A stretch of DNA of 64,000 nt from the NCBI GenBank assembly GCA_002386525.1, contig DGIS01000025.1, forward strand, positions 422,086 through 486,085. Reading direction: 5' to 3'. Shown piece after piece: positions 9,706 through 17,969 of this stretch. Every line of letters begins with the position of its first letter. Position 1 is the first letter of the stretch. A program made the translations under genes and the position numbers. The DNA is from Sphingobacterium sp. UBA4616. GTDB taxonomy: Bacteria > Bacteroidota > Bacteroidia > Sphingobacteriales > Sphingobacteriaceae. Below the pieces are notes generated by a model. The model did no database searches, was not told where the DNA came from, and saw only the letters and a list, made by a program, of their open reading frames with translations.

Positions 9706-10518
9706 TTAGGGAATATCGACCCTTTTGGCTTCGTTGTAATTCCATCTGCGCGTTCCCGTTCCACGGGGAGTGTCGTAATTAATTCGCGAGGCTGCCCGAA
9801 TGAAAACAGTCCGCCCTTTTGGGATTTCTCCCACAGATTCGAGATCAATAACCTGCCCTAATTTTGCGTTAAAACTGTTGCCCCCATACTCGATTTTGCT
9901 AGACCAACGTTCGTCCCGCGCTCTATACCCTACCGTGGAGGAATAGCTGACAAAGAATTGTATATCTGTCACATTTAAAAAATCCCCATTATAATTTCCC
10001 AAAGGTTCAATTTTATCCCGAAAAAACTGTTCGGTTATGGCGCGGGTAACTTTTACCTTGGCTTTTACCTTTCCGTTTTCCACAACCGGATTTCCGACCC
10101 ATTCGACTTTGAGAAAAGGATGCACCTCCATCTTGATTTCATGAGAGCCATTCAGCTCCATGTTTTTGCTGTCATCTGATAGCACCTTCCCATCGCCATC
10201 GGTACGCACCAATGGAATAAAAGGTCCATCAACAGTGATATTGTAATTACCTTTAAACAATTTCGTGTTCTGAAACGTTCCGTCAGGCATACAATAGAAA
10301 TCAGGGTTGTGTTCCACATTATCGCCCCAACTGAGTTCTTTTAACCGAACGCGAATCCCCTCACTTCCCTGATCGGTCAATATGGGTTCGCCGGTCGATG
10401 CGTCGACCACAACACCTTTTAATGCCACCGAAGGCGCTTCATAATTATCTGCCTCAAAAAGGCTGCACGAACTTAGCATACATAGGATGCCTATCGCGCC
10501 GAAAACACTATTTTTCAT
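9706..10518 (-). CDS. DUF3823-type PUL lipoprotein
   Basis: 270 residues, lipoprotein signal with lipobox LSSC near residue 18. The sequence after it (EADNYEAPSVALKGVVVDA, then TGEPI) matches what I know of the DUF3823 family: an N-terminal carboxypeptidase-regulatory-like beta-sandwich followed by a second beta-rich domain. Such proteins are regularly encoded right after SusD and are thought to be surface glycan-binding lipoproteins; no enzymatic motif is visible. It follows SusD after 157 nt, in the same direction. The binding function is inferred from family and position. Confidence 0.8.
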   Translation of the reverse strand: MKNSVFGAIGILCMLSSCSLFEADNYEAPSVALKGVVVDASTGEPILTDQGSEGIRVRLKELSWGDNVEHNPDFYCMPDGTFQNTKLFKGNYNITVDGPFIPLVRTDGDGKVLSDDSKNMELNGSHEIKMEVHPFLKVEWVGNPVVENGKVKAKVKVTRAITEQFFRDKIEPLGNYNGDFLNVTDIQFFVSYSSTVGYRARDERWSSKIEYGGNSFNAKLGQVIDLESVGEIPKGRTVFIRAASRINYDTPRGTGTRRWNYNEAKRVDIP

Positions 10519-10675
10519 CTCTTTTACGTTTAGTGATGGTTTGAATATTCCGAATTGATTTGCTTGCTATTTTCCGGAACGCTGCTCCACCAGTCATTCA
10601 CTTTGTTATTAGAATTTCAGACCTTCCAAGTGACCTGTGCTTAGCGCCTCTACGCTCTCAGCACAGCATACTTGT

Positions 10676-12736
10676 TTATCGGTTAGGTTGCTGGTCAATC
10701 ACGGGACTTTTAGCTACCTCTCCTCCGGGGATTTCAAAATAATAGTCTATAGGTGTATACCGGAATGTTTTGGTACTTACCCATTGAAATCGTGCATCAA
10801 AGAAGTATTTACCCGTTGAGGTGGAAAAAAATGGATATAACCCCCTGAACCTAAAATTTTCATTGTTGCTATATAAATTTTTATCCTTCTGTGTTCCCCA
10901 AAAACCATCCCGGCCTTCAAAATGCAGCACTCGCCATCGACGCAAATCCCATTTTGCTTTATGTTCAAACGCAAGTTCCTTGCGACGCTCTCTCCGGACA
11001 ATATCTCTTCCGGCATTATCTCCAGAGATCGCACCTGTTAGCAAATCTGCTCCCGCGCGCGAGCGAATCTCATTGACAGCACTGGTTGCCATCTGTAAAG
11101 GGTCGCTTCCATCAGTAGGATTCGCACCCAGCATTTTGAGTTCGACAGCTGCTTCAGCTGCATTTAATAAGACCTCAGCGTAACGCATTAAAATAAAGTG
11201 CTGATCAGATTTCCCTTCCCCTACTTCTTTTGCTGGATTTGTATTCAGCCATTTACGCACATAAAAACCAGTTAATGTCGCTTCACCATTATCAAAGAAT
11301 GGTCCTTCGTTTCCGGCAGCATTCATTTTTTGTCCATTATAATCAACAGTTTGCTGACCACCACCATCTCTTGGACTCAGGTAAAGCGTCTTTGGTGAAC
11401 CTGTGTAAGCACCCAGCTGTTGGTAACGTGTATCCGCGCTTGCATAAGAATAATCCGTGAACAGCGGCTTTATGGGTGCTGAACCGGTGTAAATGCCCGC
11501 CCGTATTTCCATTTTTCGATCCTTAAAAATATCATCGGGAAAGATAACATAAGCACGCAAGCGAGGTTCAGCATTTTTAAAGAAGTCCATCGGTTTGTCG
11601 TACAGTCTATACTCCCCGTCCTTGCTGCTTTGTCCGGTAGTCACTTTAACTGTGCCGTCGGCGTATTTGTCAAATCCATCAAACAGTTCCATAAAATCTA
11701 CCGTTGGACAAGTACCCGCAGACAGTGGCGATCGAAAAGTGAAGGGCGAACTAAATGCATCAAAACTATGTGTCAATGTCGGATAAACATATTGTTTAAC
11801 GTATATATTTTCCGGACTACTGAGGTCACTAAACATGTCCACCATATTTTGATACTGAGCTTCTTTATCGTTCGCTGCCCATTTCTTTTTATACAGCGAA
11901 TACCCCCCAGCTGCTATTACCTGTCGAGCTGCGGCGTAAGCTTCTCCAAAGTACTTTTGTGATGCAGCTCTTGCTGTGGTGGCATCGAAACCGATCACCC
12001 GTACACCAGTTTTTCTTCCGAGACCAGTCAAGCGACCAGAAACAGTTTCATTATATTTGGCCACACTTCCAGCATAGAGCATGGCTTCGGACTTAAAAGA
12101 CAGGGCTACAAACTTGTTGGAATAACCTGTTTTGGGACTCTTCGCCATGAGTAATTTAATGGCCTCATCGTAGTCTTTGAGGATTTGATTCCAGGTATCT
12201 TCCTCACTGGAACGAGGTATTTCCAGATTATCCAATGTATTCGGATATTGCAGTTCTTTCGTCACCAAAGGAATTCCCCCGAAGCGTCGTGCCATGGCGT
12301 AGAATACGGTTGCCCGAACATAGTATCCCTCACCTAAGTAATGATTATAAAGTTCTTCAGAAAATTTATCCTTGTAATTCGGTAGAGTTTCAATGAGATG
12401 ATTGGCATCCCGAAGTAATTCGAACGCTCTTTCCCAATACGCTGTCCGCTCGCCAGTAAACGAAGTACTTATTCCATCCCTGGTCACAGCTTCGCCCGTT
12501 CCTTCAATTCCAATGGCAGCCAGCCAACCATTAAATTCTATCCCCCATTGTGCCATATACTTAAAATCTTCAAAAGGCATTAGGCTGTACATCCGAGCCA
12601 TATAGATATCCATACCGGCTGGGGTATTCAATAGATCTTGATCTGTGACAATATTTTTTGGCGTGATATCCAGATCGGCACAACCTATAAATCCGATGGA
12701 GCCAGCTAATGATAATATAACGAGTAATTTTTTCAT
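10676..12736 (-). CDS. SusD/RagB-family glycan-binding lipoprotein
   Basis: Outer-membrane surface lipoprotein that caps the SusC transporter and binds the glycan. The start at 12736 (MKKLLVILSLAG) is preferred over 12757 because it places a normal signal peptide and lipobox (GFIGC) at the N-terminus. SusD features are the N-terminal DLDITP motif after the Cys, TPR-like helices (YYVRATVFYAMARRFGG), and the C-terminal RYAEVLLNAAEAAVEL followed by RRERRKELAFEHKAKWDLRRWR. At 686 residues it is longer than typical SusD proteins (about 500-600), suggesting extra loops. SusC lies directly upstream (about 105 nt) and the DUF3823 lipoprotein downstream. Confidence 0.95.
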   Translation of the reverse strand: MKKLLVILSLAGSIGFIGCADLDITPKNIVTDQDLLNTPAGMDIYMARMYSLMPFEDFKYMAQWGIEFNGWLAAIGIEGTGEAVTRDGISTSFTGERTAYWERAFELLRDANHLIETLPNYKDKFSEELYNHYLGEGYYVRATVFYAMARRFGGIPLVTKELQYPNTLDNLEIPRSSEEDTWNQILKDYDEAIKLLMAKSPKTGYSNKFVALSFKSEAMLYAGSVAKYNETVSGRLTGLGRKTGVRVIGFDATTARAASQKYFGEAYAAARQVIAAGGYSLYKKKWAANDKEAQYQNMVDMFSDLSSPENIYVKQYVYPTLTHSFDAFSSPFTFRSPLSAGTCPTVDFMELFDGFDKYADGTVKVTTGQSSKDGEYRLYDKPMDFFKNAEPRLRAYVIFPDDIFKDRKMEIRAGIYTGSAPIKPLFTDYSYASADTRYQQLGAYTGSPKTLYLSPRDGGGQQTVDYNGQKMNAAGNEGPFFDNGEATLTGFYVRKWLNTNPAKEVGEGKSDQHFILMRYAEVLLNAAEAAVELKMLGANPTDGSDPLQMATSAVNEIRSRAGADLLTGAISGDNAGRDIVRRERRKELAFEHKAKWDLRRWRVLHFEGRDGFWGTQKDKNLYSNNENFRFRGLYPFFSTSTGKYFFDARFQWVSTKTFRYTPIDYYFEIPGGEVAKSPVIDQQPNR

Positions 12737-12841
12737 CTGTATAAATTTGCTTTTCAATTGTGATGAAGCTATCCGATTTATCCATTCCCCAATAAGATTA
12801 AATAAATCATGATGGCTCCATCGTAATGTATTTTTTGCTTG

Positions 12842-15800
12842 CTAAAAAGTAAGCGATAAGCCTAATGAATAGGTTTTATTCAATGGATACATCCGACCTA
12901 AATTATCGTCTGGGTGTTCGGGATCCACATATCGCACGCCTGTGATCGTAAATAAATTGTAAGCATTTGCATAAACACGTAATCGCATCGATGAGGAGGA
13001 TGGTTTTAAATTCGAAAAGGTGTAGCCCAATTCAATGCTTTTAAGACGTAAATAAGCTGTACTCACCCGATTAAATTCAGAATTGGATTTTGGGTATCGT
13101 CCTGTGAAACCATAATAGCCCTGCACCCATTCTGTTGCGGGATCATAAGGATCGGCCAATGGATTAACAGGGTGCCAGCGGTCAAGATATTGCTCAAGCG
13201 TTCCGCCTCCGTTTGTGCCCCATATTGCATAAAGAGGTTCTTTATATTCCATTGACCCCAAAGCTGAGCCTTGAAATAAAAGGTTAATATCGAAATTTTT
13301 ATACGCAGTTTCGATATTCAAACTATAATTGACCCAAGGCGTTTGGTCAAAGGCAAATGGGTGTTCATCCTGATCGTTAATTTCGCCATCCCCGTTCCAA
13401 TCCAGGTATTTATAATCTCCAGGCAATACATCACGTTCCTTGTAAATTGGATAGCTCCAGATATCGGCCCAATTTTCAAACCGTCCTGCCGATTCATAGC
13501 CAAATTGTATTCCTTGATACCGGTCATTGAAGTTGTCATTACGCCAACGGTCGTACGAGTTTTTGTACGGACCATTTTGAACTGCTGTGAGATATTTATT
13601 TCTGGTCACCGTGGCAATCGCGCGAATATTATAGGAGAAATCGTTGATTTTATTACGATGTTTCAATTCCAATTCCATTCCCATATGACGATCACTATTG
13701 GCATTTTCCATCGGGGCTATGGCCCCGATTACCGTAGGAAATTCACTTGTACGCCGTTGAAATAGCCCTGATCGCGTTCGTTCAAAATAATCTAAGGTAA
13801 AACCAAATAAACCGTTCCAGCCTTCAAAATCTAAACCGACATTGAAGGTTTTCGCTTTATACCAAGTAATTAATTCATTGGCGATAGCCTTTCGGCTTAC
13901 GCCCGTAATGTATTTATCACCGAACATATAGCCTGGCGCGTATTGATTGTTATATCCATTTTCAGCATTTCCGCTTGTAGCAGGATAAACATACCCAGGC
14001 ACCCAACCAAAATCCCATGAATCTGACAAGTCGTCACCCAGCACACCGTAGCTACCGCGTAATTTGAGTTGATTGACAAAAGAGAGTGCGTCAATCGATT
14101 TGAAAAATGGTTCTTCAGAGATACGCCATCCTATAGAAGCGGAAGGGAAAAAACCCCATTGATGCCCTTTTGCAAAACGGGAAGATCCATCATAGCGAAA
14201 CTGGAATTCGGCAATATAACGTCCAGCAAAATCATAGTTAACACGTCCAAATAGCGCAGACTTCGCTTCATTATAGTAGTCACCGATTCCGCCATACATG
14301 GAAGTCATTTGTCCGTCTTCTACACCAGCGAGCAATTGATCTGAACCAAAAGCAAGATTTTTCAATCCATAGAAGTTATCACCATCGTTTTTTTGTGATT
14401 CCCAGCCCGCAAGCACAGCTAGCTTATGTTGCTCCGCAAAAGTTCGATCATAATTCAAAATAAATTGTCCCAATACCTGTTGCTTATCGTAAAACTCCCG
14501 CTTCATTTGATTTGGACTGCTCAAGTTATAGAGTTTCTGATCATATTTACCTGTTGTTTTATTCAATGCATACTGATAATATTCCTTTCTGAACAGGGAA
14601 TTGTTATCCGCACGGTAATCGTAACTAATTAACGCTTTTGCTGAAAATCCTTGAAGCAAAGGGGATAAATTACTCAAATCATAATTTAACGCAGCGGAAG
14701 ATTGAAAAGTCTTCTTTTTGAATTTGCGATAGCCGGAAATAGCGGCATCCATCATCGCGACGGTATTTTGTTCTAAATCTAGTCCCTCATAATTTAACAA
14801 AGTATTGTCAGGATCTGCGTATGCAGGAAACAATACACCCTGACGCCAATAATTCCGAATGATATCAACAGCACTGTTGTAAGGATTATTTTGTTGATCG
14901 GCCATGCCGCTGATATTTAAGTCAAGTTTCAATCCCTTGGCCAATTCTGCCGAAATGTTGGACCGCAAGTTGTATTTATTATAATTAAGATCACCTGATT
15001 TAAAAAAGCCTTGCTGGTATGAATAACCGCCCCCAATATAATATTGAACTTTATTACTTCCACCCGAAAAACTAATATCGTGTTGAGTCTGCGGCGCATA
15101 TTTTGAAAAGATCAGACCAGTCCAATCGGACGAACGTCGTGTCCCATTTCTAAAATCTTCAAAATCTTTTTCGGTATATATGGGACTGCCACCATTGATA
15201 TTATTCATGGATTTCTCATTGTAGACCGTCATGGCACTGATCGCATCAGCCAATACAGGCAGTCCCGAAGGCCTTTGAAAAGTATAAGATCCATTATAAT
15301 TGACGTTCGTCTTCCCTTCCTTTCCCTTTTTTGTCGTTACCAGTACAACACCATTTGCCGACCTCACTCCATAAATGGCAGCCGATGCATCCTTTAGTAC
15401 CGAAACGTCTTCAATATCACTCGGGTTGAGACGTTGAAAGTCTTCACTTGTACGGGGTACCCCGTCAATTACGACTAAGGGAGCTCCCATGCCACGTATA
15501 TCAAAATTTGCACTATAAGCTCCTGGCTCTGCACTCTTCTGCCAAACGCGTACACCAGCCACCCGACCAGTTAGCATATTCTGCGGATTTTCGTTTTTCG
15601 TCTGCCTCATTTCTGTCCCCTTGACAGATGCAATGGCACCGGTTAGTGATTGTTTACGCTGCGTACCATAACCGACTACAACAACTGTTTCCAACTGCAT
15701 ATCATTGCTTTGCAATACAACATTAATCGTGGATTTCCCATCAGTAACCTCTTCCTTAGCGCTGAAGCCAAGAGACTTAAATAATAGTTTTTTACCTTCA

Positions 15801-16024
15801 GGAACACTAATGGAATAGCTTCCGTCCGCGTTGGTCGTTGTCTCTATACGGCTATCTGCGTTCTGAACCGATATCGTCACTCCAGCAATCGGCTTATTGT
15901 TACTATCCAATACTTTTCCCCTGACATTCCGTTGTTGGGCCCATCCGATGGACGGAATACCCAGCGCCATCAGCACAAGCAGTGTGCTGAGTCGCCGCCT
16001 CGATTTCCCTATATCCTTTTTCAT
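12842..16024 (-). CDS. SusC/RagA TonB-linked outer-membrane transporter
   Basis: 1060-residue outer-membrane barrel that imports oligosaccharides with energy from TonB/ExbBD. Order of domains: signal peptide (to about residue 30, SIGWAQQ), carboxypeptidase-D regulatory-like domain (VRGKVLDSNNKPIAGVTISV), TonB box/start of plug (LETVVVVGYGTQRKQSL), SusC signature in the plug (DIEDVSVLKDASAAIYGVRSANG), then the beta-barrel to a final aromatic residue (LGLSLTF). It is paired with the SusD gene directly downstream. With the GH76 enzyme upstream, the likely cargo is an alpha-mannan oligosaccharide (inference). Confidence 0.96.
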   Translation of the reverse strand: MKKDIGKSRRRLSTLLVLMALGIPSIGWAQQRNVRGKVLDSNNKPIAGVTISVQNADSRIETTTNADGSYSISVPEGKKLLFKSLGFSAKEEVTDGKSTINVVLQSNDMQLETVVVVGYGTQRKQSLTGAIASVKGTEMRQTKNENPQNMLTGRVAGVRVWQKSAEPGAYSANFDIRGMGAPLVVIDGVPRTSEDFQRLNPSDIEDVSVLKDASAAIYGVRSANGVVLVTTKKGKEGKTNVNYNGSYTFQRPSGLPVLADAISAMTVYNEKSMNNINGGSPIYTEKDFEDFRNGTRRSSDWTGLIFSKYAPQTQHDISFSGGSNKVQYYIGGGYSYQQGFFKSGDLNYNKYNLRSNISAELAKGLKLDLNISGMADQQNNPYNSAVDIIRNYWRQGVLFPAYADPDNTLLNYEGLDLEQNTVAMMDAAISGYRKFKKKTFQSSAALNYDLSNLSPLLQGFSAKALISYDYRADNNSLFRKEYYQYALNKTTGKYDQKLYNLSSPNQMKREFYDKQQVLGQFILNYDRTFAEQHKLAVLAGWESQKNDGDNFYGLKNLAFGSDQLLAGVEDGQMTSMYGGIGDYYNEAKSALFGRVNYDFAGRYIAEFQFRYDGSSRFAKGHQWGFFPSASIGWRISEEPFFKSIDALSFVNQLKLRGSYGVLGDDLSDSWDFGWVPGYVYPATSGNAENGYNNQYAPGYMFGDKYITGVSRKAIANELITWYKAKTFNVGLDFEGWNGLFGFTLDYFERTRSGLFQRRTSEFPTVIGAIAPMENANSDRHMGMELELKHRNKINDFSYNIRAIATVTRNKYLTAVQNGPYKNSYDRWRNDNFNDRYQGIQFGYESAGRFENWADIWSYPIYKERDVLPGDYKYLDWNGDGEINDQDEHPFAFDQTPWVNYSLNIETAYKNFDINLLFQGSALGSMEYKEPLYAIWGTNGGGTLEQYLDRWHPVNPLADPYDPATEWVQGYYGFTGRYPKSNSEFNRVSTAYLRLKSIELGYTFSNLKPSSSSMRLRVYANAYNLFTITGVRYVDPEHPDDNLGRMYPLNKTYSLGLSLTF

Positions 16025-16149
16025 CTTAATAAATTGGTTTTAACTAGTGATTGTGCTATTTGAAGTATTTCATGAGCTTGTAGGCTCGGTTTTATTGGTA
16101 TTTGTTTCTAAAGTAAATCTTGCTTCCGTTGATCTTCTACCTCATCCGG

Positions 16150-17607
16150 TTATTTCCCGTCATGATCCTGAGCCAGCATTGCGTACTGTGCCGCATAGGC
16201 AAACATGAACATTCCCTCTAGGTTATTTTTACCTTTGTCTGCATGCCATCCCCCGAGAAGATCTTGTGGTAATAAGCCTGAACGTAAAAAGTGTGTATAT
16301 CCATAGTCCAAATTCTGTTGAAAGGATTCCTTATAACTTCCAGCTTTTTTGAAAATTGGAGAAATCTGAAGAAACCCTCGAAGCAATACACCATTAAACC
16401 AGTTGTTAAATCCATCCGAAGCATAAGTATAGTGCGCAGGAACCTGCGAACCTAGTTTAGCAAAATATTGGAAACTGGCATCGGCCAACTGCTCGCCGTC
16501 TTCCAAATAGATTTTTGATTGGGTCGCCCGATACAGATCAGCAGCTCCAGAAATCATCGTGCCGCTGTTATAGGAAAAAGAGGTGCCAACGGCTTTCCTC
16601 AGTTGGGTGTTTTTTCGGTACTTTATGCCATCCACTATTTCGTAGGCAATACTACAATCTGGATAACAATCGCCCAGCATATCATCATATACACCTTTAT
16701 CGTTCAATAGATGATCCTTTTGCCAAGCATAAATCCTTTTAGCAAAACCCAAATAAAACTCGCTCTTCCGAATCGTTTTGGAACGACGGGATTGTTGGTC
16801 TTTTATATCAATATACCGGTATGTTATGAGGTCCTTCTTGGATTTATAGATTTCGTGTAACCAAATCAGCGGGCTAACCATTGGTGCATTGCTACAGGCA
16901 TGTTTCGTTACATAGCCCGGTCCCCAAGGTATTCCACCATTTTCATGCCCTCGATTATCACGTGTACAGTCCCATCCATCGAGGACATAAGCAGTCAGAT
17001 ACTCGGCTTCCTTTAGATATGTATCTTTACCAGTCAGACGGTAACCCTCTATCAACTCCCGTATCATCCACATCTGATCGTCATAAACATTGAGAACGCC
17101 GGTTACATTGGCTTTACCTTTTTCCCCAACACGATCTACAGCGTAAACTGTCCAGTCCTGTGTCTGCGTAAAGGAAATAAGGTTGAAGGAACCTAAATAA
17201 TAGGCTGCATTACCATGGAGCTGGGCCAACAGGTTAACATAGCGCTTATAGTATTGATCAAATAAACGATGGTTCCCATTTTCTTTCTGCGACTTGAGAC
17301 CACCTAAGATGGCATTGACAGCCTCTATCGAGGCGGAATACATCCATACACTTGCTTTTTCTTGGGAACGCACCTTTGTATCCGGGTTATAAAAACGATA
17401 CATAGCTTGTCCATCAGCCGAGAAATAAACTTCCATTGATCGTTCAAAAAGTTCCATCGCACGGAGTAAGTTTTGCTCTTGAATATTGTGACTGTTTTTG
17501 ATATCGGCAACGGAAAAAGATGTTTGTGCCTCGGCATATCCATACGGAACAATCATCATGGATACAGAAGCAACAATAACAAATTGCAGCTTTTTAAAGA
17601 CTTTCAT
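16150..17607 (-). CDS. GH76-family glycoside hydrolase (alpha-1,6-mannanase-like)
   Basis: Probable endo-acting alpha-mannan hydrolase, about 485 residues. The start at 17607 (MKVFKKLQFVIVASVS) gives a signal peptide cleaved around AEAQ; the longer reading from 17724 adds 39 residues with no recognisable function. GH76 hallmarks are visible: the paired acidic motif NVYDDQMWMIRELIE, where the two Asp are the catalytic pair in the family, the GGIPWG segment, and SYNSGTMISGAADLYRATQ. It is first in the SusC/SusD operon and is divergent from the SARP-type regulator. A 14-bp hairpin and an 11-bp tandem repeat lie upstream, pointing to specific control. The mannan specificity is from the family, not from direct evidence. 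Confidence 0.86.
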   Translation of the reverse strand: MKVFKKLQFVIVASVSMMIVPYGYAEAQTSFSVADIKNSHNIQEQNLLRAMELFERSMEVYFSADGQAMYRFYNPDTKVRSQEKASVWMYSASIEAVNAILGGLKSQKENGNHRLFDQYYKRYVNLLAQLHGNAAYYLGSFNLISFTQTQDWTVYAVDRVGEKGKANVTGVLNVYDDQMWMIRELIEGYRLTGKDTYLKEAEYLTAYVLDGWDCTRDNRGHENGGIPWGPGYVTKHACSNAPMVSPLIWLHEIYKSKKDLITYRYIDIKDQQSRRSKTIRKSEFYLGFAKRIYAWQKDHLLNDKGVYDDMLGDCYPDCSIAYEIVDGIKYRKNTQLRKAVGTSFSYNSGTMISGAADLYRATQSKIYLEDGEQLADASFQYFAKLGSQVPAHYTYASDGFNNWFNGVLLRGFLQISPIFKKAGSYKESFQQNLDYGYTHFLRSGLLPQDLLGGWHADKGKNNLEGMFMFAYAAQYAMLAQDHDGK

Positions 17608-17632
17608 AAGTAAGATTTTCGATTTATAATTA

Positions 17633-17671
17633 GTTCGAGTTTCTACCGGAAATACCTGTAGGAATTCGAAC
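17633..17671. repeat. 14-bp imperfect inverted repeat just upstream of the GH76 start
   Basis: GTTCGAGTTTCTAC (17633-17646) and GTAGGAATTCGAAC (17658-17671) form a stem with two imperfect positions and an 11-nt loop. It begins 26 nt upstream of the GH76 ATG, so it is either a 5'-leader hairpin or a palindromic operator. Confidence 0.55.
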
Positions 17672-17696
17672 GCAAGGTAGTATTGACTGATTATTT

Positions 17697-17718
17697 TTTG
17701 GGTTAAATTTGGGTTAAA
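17697..17718. promoter_or_regulatory. Perfect 11-bp tandem repeat, candidate regulator site
   Basis: TTTGGGTTAAA occurs twice back to back (17697-17707 and 17708-17718), a spacing of one helical turn. An inverted GGGTTA core (TAACCC, 17736-17741) follows 17 nt later. The pair is about 90 nt upstream of the GH76 start and about 250 nt upstream of the divergent regulator. SARP-type proteins of actinomycetes bind heptamer direct repeats with an 11-bp period, so this is a plausible site for the adjacent SARP-like regulator (inference). Confidence 0.5.
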
Positions 17719-17969
17719 ACGCAAAAATAAAACGATAACCCTTGCCGCTATTTGTTTTTATATAATCATTAATGATACAAATGCCACTTGGTGATTGTAA
17801 CATAGGTTTTATTTTATTGGCCGCATTTTTTTGCATACTTTTAACGCTGTTAGATATTGATAAGGGATATCCTAACCGTTACGATTTCATTAAAAGCCGA
17901 CAAGGGGCAACAGGTAACATGAAGCAGCTCATTGTCGACGACGAATTGGTTTAAGTTTTTGATTGTGCT

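Larger units (their letters stand above)
17608..17969. other. Divergent intergenic region (362 bp)
   Basis: Separates the GH76 operon from the SARP-like regulator. It contains the hairpin at 17633-17671 and the tandem repeat at 17697-17718. A 60-codon frame at 17772-17954 is not convincing as a gene. No clear TAnnTTTG promoter was found on either strand. Confidence 0.6.

Noticed and set aside
9557..9745. 62-codon minus-strand frame between the DUF3823 gene and the 725-residue gene
   Set aside because: Overlaps the DUF3823 C-terminus out of frame and covers the inverted repeat; no protein-like features.
17772..17954. 60-codon frame just before the SARP-like regulator
   Set aside because: Hydrophobic start but low-complexity tail, no promoter or family resemblance, and it lies in the control region; most likely chance.
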